A stretch of 22,712 nt of DNA, taken from NCBI RefSeq assembly GCF_001039355.2, contig NW_019775136.1, positions 25,896 to 48,607 of the forward strand. Direction: 5' to 3'. Under the pieces are notes generated by a model that was not told the DNA's origin, searched no databases, and saw only the letters and a list, made by a program, of their open reading frames with translations. Each line of letters starts with the position of its first letter. Position 1 is the stretch's first letter. The position numbers and the translations under genes are program-made. This stretch comes from Lingula anatina (lineage: Eukaryota > Brachiopoda > Lingulata > Lingulida > Lingulidae). Below are positions 19,637-22,712 of the stretch, piece after piece.

Positions 19637-21925
19637 TAAAATGTGGCATGGTATGGTTATATTACAAAATCCTTATAGGACCCCACAACACAGTAGCAAG
19701 CCACTTTATGGTAAGGGTACTTGAAAACAATTTAAAGGACATTTCCCCTTAGATGGTTGAATTCAAGGAGAATTTTACATGTTAAAAGGAAAATGTGTTT
19801 GCTTTCTGTACTCCACTGTGTGCAAATACTGCAGAGCAGATTGTTCTTTCATTATGCAAGAAGATTAATCAATAGCATAATGGGAAAAGCTTGTTGCCCT
19901 GACTAAAAAAAACAAAGAGCATCATTATGGTTTCATTAACAAGTCCATTTGACTGTTCTTCTAACCATGCCACAGTCTTATATATACAGACTTAGATTGG
20001 TGTTTTATATGCATTTAATCAAGGAAAAGTTCAATGGTGTTGATTAAGAAAAAAAAACAATCATGAGAACAAACTAGCATAGGCATCAGAGGCACAATAA
20101 AACACCAATAAAACAGCACTGAAGGTCAGAGATCAGCATGTACTGGATATAAACCAAGTCACAAGGGCAAATACAAAAACCATTCATTTTTACCATTGCA
20201 TATAATGTTCTCTGAGAAAAATCAATCATCATCATTTAGTTCTTCTTTACAAGTCCAGACAACATTAAATGCTCATAAATTAGTTACACACGGTGCAAAG
20301 AGATGAATGAGAACAAATATGAATTGTAGTTGTGGGCATTCCCAGCCATGTCACTCATTCCCGTCTGATGACAGCTTACAAATGATTTTATTACACTTTG
20401 TCAACTTATGTAATATATAAATTAATCAGGTTCCTTTAATATTAACATATTATATTTGCTTCAATCTTAACACGTTCCTGCTTTGAGCATAAAGACTTCA
20501 AACTGATGCACTATTGTCAAATTTAGAATTATTGTGAACCATTTTATAGAAAACAAAACTTGTTCTTTCCTATTCAATCCATCTAATCCAACAACTACCT
20601 TAATCTATTCCAGTGTTTTTTCTTTCCATTGCCAATATAATTCAGGGGTGCAGAGATCTGTCTTCTTCAGGTCTCCATTTTCTTCCAATCTACATTATTT
20701 CCTATCACATATCAACTCATCAATACTTAATGCAGGGATCCATAGAGATGATATATTTGCATGTTTGATGATTCTTTCTTATTAATCATTTCAACCTCCT
20801 AAACTAGCGTCAGTAATTAATGACAAACTGGCCTATAAACATCAAGCTAACGAGCAGATGGGTTTTTTATTCAAAATTCCCACAGCTTAAAAAAGATAAC
20901 TACTAGCGCCGTATGACTAAAATACAACAAAGGAAAACAGGCTTGTACTGATAAATGTGTTGATATTCACCTGCTAGGACTAGTGTGTTGATAAAGCGGT
21001 TCTAAGTCACTAATATATTAGTATTAATTCTATTCTATCAGTGTGCATCTGGTGAAAATCACATCAAAATGTCATTCCAGCTCTAATGTTGTTAATGCCT
21101 GCGAGTCAATAGAGAAGCCTTCAGCACCCCATCACTTGATAATGCAAGGTTATTTGTCTAATGCAACTTCAATATAATACATAAAGATCCCCATCTCAGC
21201 TTTCTATTTGAGGGCCACAAATGGGCTGTGCTTTGCTGACTTAACCTGTAAATTAAATCTATCAGGCTGCGGAATTGGCCATTAGATAGATGTTTTCTGC
21301 CACATAATCAATTTTAATTTGTATTCCTTGAGAAATGTGTCAAGTAAATATATGGTCTGATCATTTCTCCTTACACTGTACTGATATAACATATGTCAGT
21401 ATTCTTTCTGACCCCAATGGAATTTTCCTATTTCTGAAATTCTGATACTTCTTTGCCCGTCTGTCTGTTCTATGGATTTCAACACAGATATCTGCTTTTT
21501 TTTCTCTCTTAAAGATCAATTGAAATAGCACTGTATACCTTATGTGGATCACCCAAATGCCTGCCACTCACATGATATGAAGGCTAGTGATTGATTGCAA
21601 TTCTGACAGTTGGATCTCAAGATACTAAGAATGTACAAACTGGCATCTGGCAGATCGAAAGGTGGATTATGAATCGACTTTAATGTTCTTTGGCGGAACC
21701 TTGGTAGATTATGTCTCCATTAAGAACAATATGAATGTTACAGGGAGCACTGCGCATGATTGCAAACGTAATTCTTATCAAACTAAAGAATGTTTGGATA
21801 TTTCATAGATTTATCAATTATTTCAAAGATTTTTTTATTAATTTTTGGTTTAAAGTCATGAAGACAACATTGCTGTAATTGGGTGAAAAGTTTGTGCTAT
21901 TTTCATTACTAGATTCAGTATTTTC

Positions 21926-21931
<6 letters not shown>

Positions 21932-21956
<25 letters not shown>
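21932..21956 (+). repeat. Poly-T tract, 25 bases
   Basis: Homopolymer about 50 bases before the candidate splice acceptor at 22006-22007. Confidence 0.95.
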
Positions 21957-22007
21957 GCTAAAAAGGAATAATTTTTTATCAGTTATTGTTGGTGGCACTC
22001 TTTACAG

Positions 22008-22410
22008 GCATATTATGGATGGATTAGTGCATGAACACCCGGAATGTCTTTCGAGGCACTAGATCCAGAATGTTCTCAGTCACACAGACGCGAGACTGGT
22101 AAAATATTGATTTCACTCCAGGCAAGATTGCTCCCAATTCTTATTCCAACCACCAAGAGAGAAACCCAACTGAATTACTGAACATCATTTACTGCCCTCA
22201 CCAAAAACAAGACATGGCATAAAGAAGATCCCAAGGTGGAAGCCGTTTCTCTTAGTTCCAGTCAGCCAATAAGCCATTCCATAGATTTCTTGTCATCTTT
22301 CAGGGATGTTATCAGCAGAGGCATTACTTTGCATACCACGTCTCACTGCAGGAGACGACTTCTCTGCTTTACCAGTTCTGATGCTTCAGAGCTGGAAGTC
22401 TTTGTGGAAG
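22008..22410 (+). CDS. Candidate two-exon coding segment of unknown gene (partial)
   Basis: Segment 22008-22098 follows TTTACAG and precedes GTAAAA. Segment 22304-22410 follows a pyrimidine-rich tract ending CTTTCAG and precedes GTAAGAGG. Joined, they keep one frame open from an ATG at 22031 (preceded by an in-frame TAG) to the second donor, 58 codons. It begins MNTRNVFRGTRSRMFSVTQT and continues with a Cys/Arg/Ser-containing stretch, including SHCRRRLLCFTSSDASELE. I do not recognise the sequence. The second segment is also open in another frame, and a minus-strand frame overlaps the first, so this could be an untranslated or non-coding transcript, or chance. Confidence 0.25.
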
Positions 22411-22712
22411 GTAAGAGGAAGAGGGTGGGATAGCAAGGTTATTATTACTTTCACAATAGTACCCGAGACCAACTGGAGCGTATGCTTCAAAAAAATCTTT
22501 CTCTTTCTCTTTTTTTTTTATCTTAGTCACCGTGTGTGGTAAAGCTAGAAGAGCCATCTCACTATATAATAAAACCAATTTCATCCTAAATGTAGTCTAT
22601 GAATTGTTCCAAAGGAAATACGCATAAGGCCACACTTTTTTAATTTTATGGATGACATCCTGCGCGCGCACCGATTTTCGTCCGTTCTCCAAAAAAAAAA
22701 AAAAAAAAAAAA
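22411..22712. other. Flank with CpG-rich patch and terminal poly-A
   Basis: No gene seen. A short CpG-rich patch (about 22661-22688, with TGCGCGCGCACC) stands out from the AT-rich background, followed by 22 A (22691-22712) at the window end. Confidence 0.5.

Larger units (their letters stand above)
19237..22007. other. Intron or upstream flank of PPP4R4, no exon found
   Basis: About 2.8 kb of AT-rich DNA. The next PPP4R4 exon to the left of the protein must end with two bases of a codon; I found no minus-strand segment meeting this with HEAT-like content. It contains a 17-base poly-G tract (19355-19371), a possible Tc1/mariner end at 19609 and a 25-base poly-T (21932-21956). Confidence 0.5.

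Noticed and set aside
20534-20785. 83-codon plus-strand frame in the right flank
   Set aside because: Composition is that of pyrimidine-rich non-coding DNA; no recognisable domain and no supporting splice or start context.
1-22712. tRNA, rRNA or snRNA genes
   Set aside because: No stretch with recognisable internal promoter boxes or cloverleaf-like pairing was seen on either strand by eye; a covariance-model scan would settle this.

Overview
This is AT-rich nuclear DNA from an animal, almost certainly an invertebrate. Coding sequence is split into many short exons with clean GT-AG introns of about 150-2000 bases. Intergenic DNA is rich in homopolymers and there are several small inverted-repeat elements. 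A lophotrochozoan, perhaps a mollusc, fits the style (poly-G tracts, AGGTCA-type repeats, small introns), but this is inference; no gene here is a species marker.

Left third (393-6122, + strand): eight consecutive in-phase exons encode the C-terminal ~751 residues of a nuclear-looking zinc-finger protein. It has an acidic N-terminal stretch, an atypical C-X6-C-X19-H-X3-H zinc-finger-like module, a long basic/low-complexity middle, four C2H2 fingers and an acidic tail. The 5' end lies outside the window. One of its introns carries a complete 1394-bp non-autonomous DNA transposon (1303-2696) with perfect 26-bp terminal inverted repeats, a TA target duplication and about ten internal copies of its own terminal GC-rich motif. 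Three clustered AATAAA signals (6952-6990) mark the likely 3' end.

Middle (about 7010-9588): no convincing gene. It holds a diverged direct duplication (about 6960-7690 and 7981-8297), a 25-base poly-G tract and possible transposase debris.

Right part (9589-19236, - strand): sixteen consecutive in-phase exons encode the C-terminal ~660 residues of a HEAT-repeat protein that I recognise as PPP4R4, a regulatory subunit of serine/threonine protein phosphatase 4. HEAT repeats are followed by a Lys/Glu-rich linker and a Ser-rich tail. The two genes converge tail to tail. PPP4R4 introns contain two small hairpin elements (12401-12603 and 16811-16987), a short tandem repeat and AGGTCA direct repeats.

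Far right (19237-22712): presumably a PPP4R4 intron or its upstream flank. I found no further PPP4R4 exon. Two splice-site-bounded segments on the + strand (22008-22098 and 22304-22410) join into an open frame and may be exons of an unrecognised transcript. There is no evidence that the two main genes work together: one looks nuclear, the other is a phosphatase adaptor.
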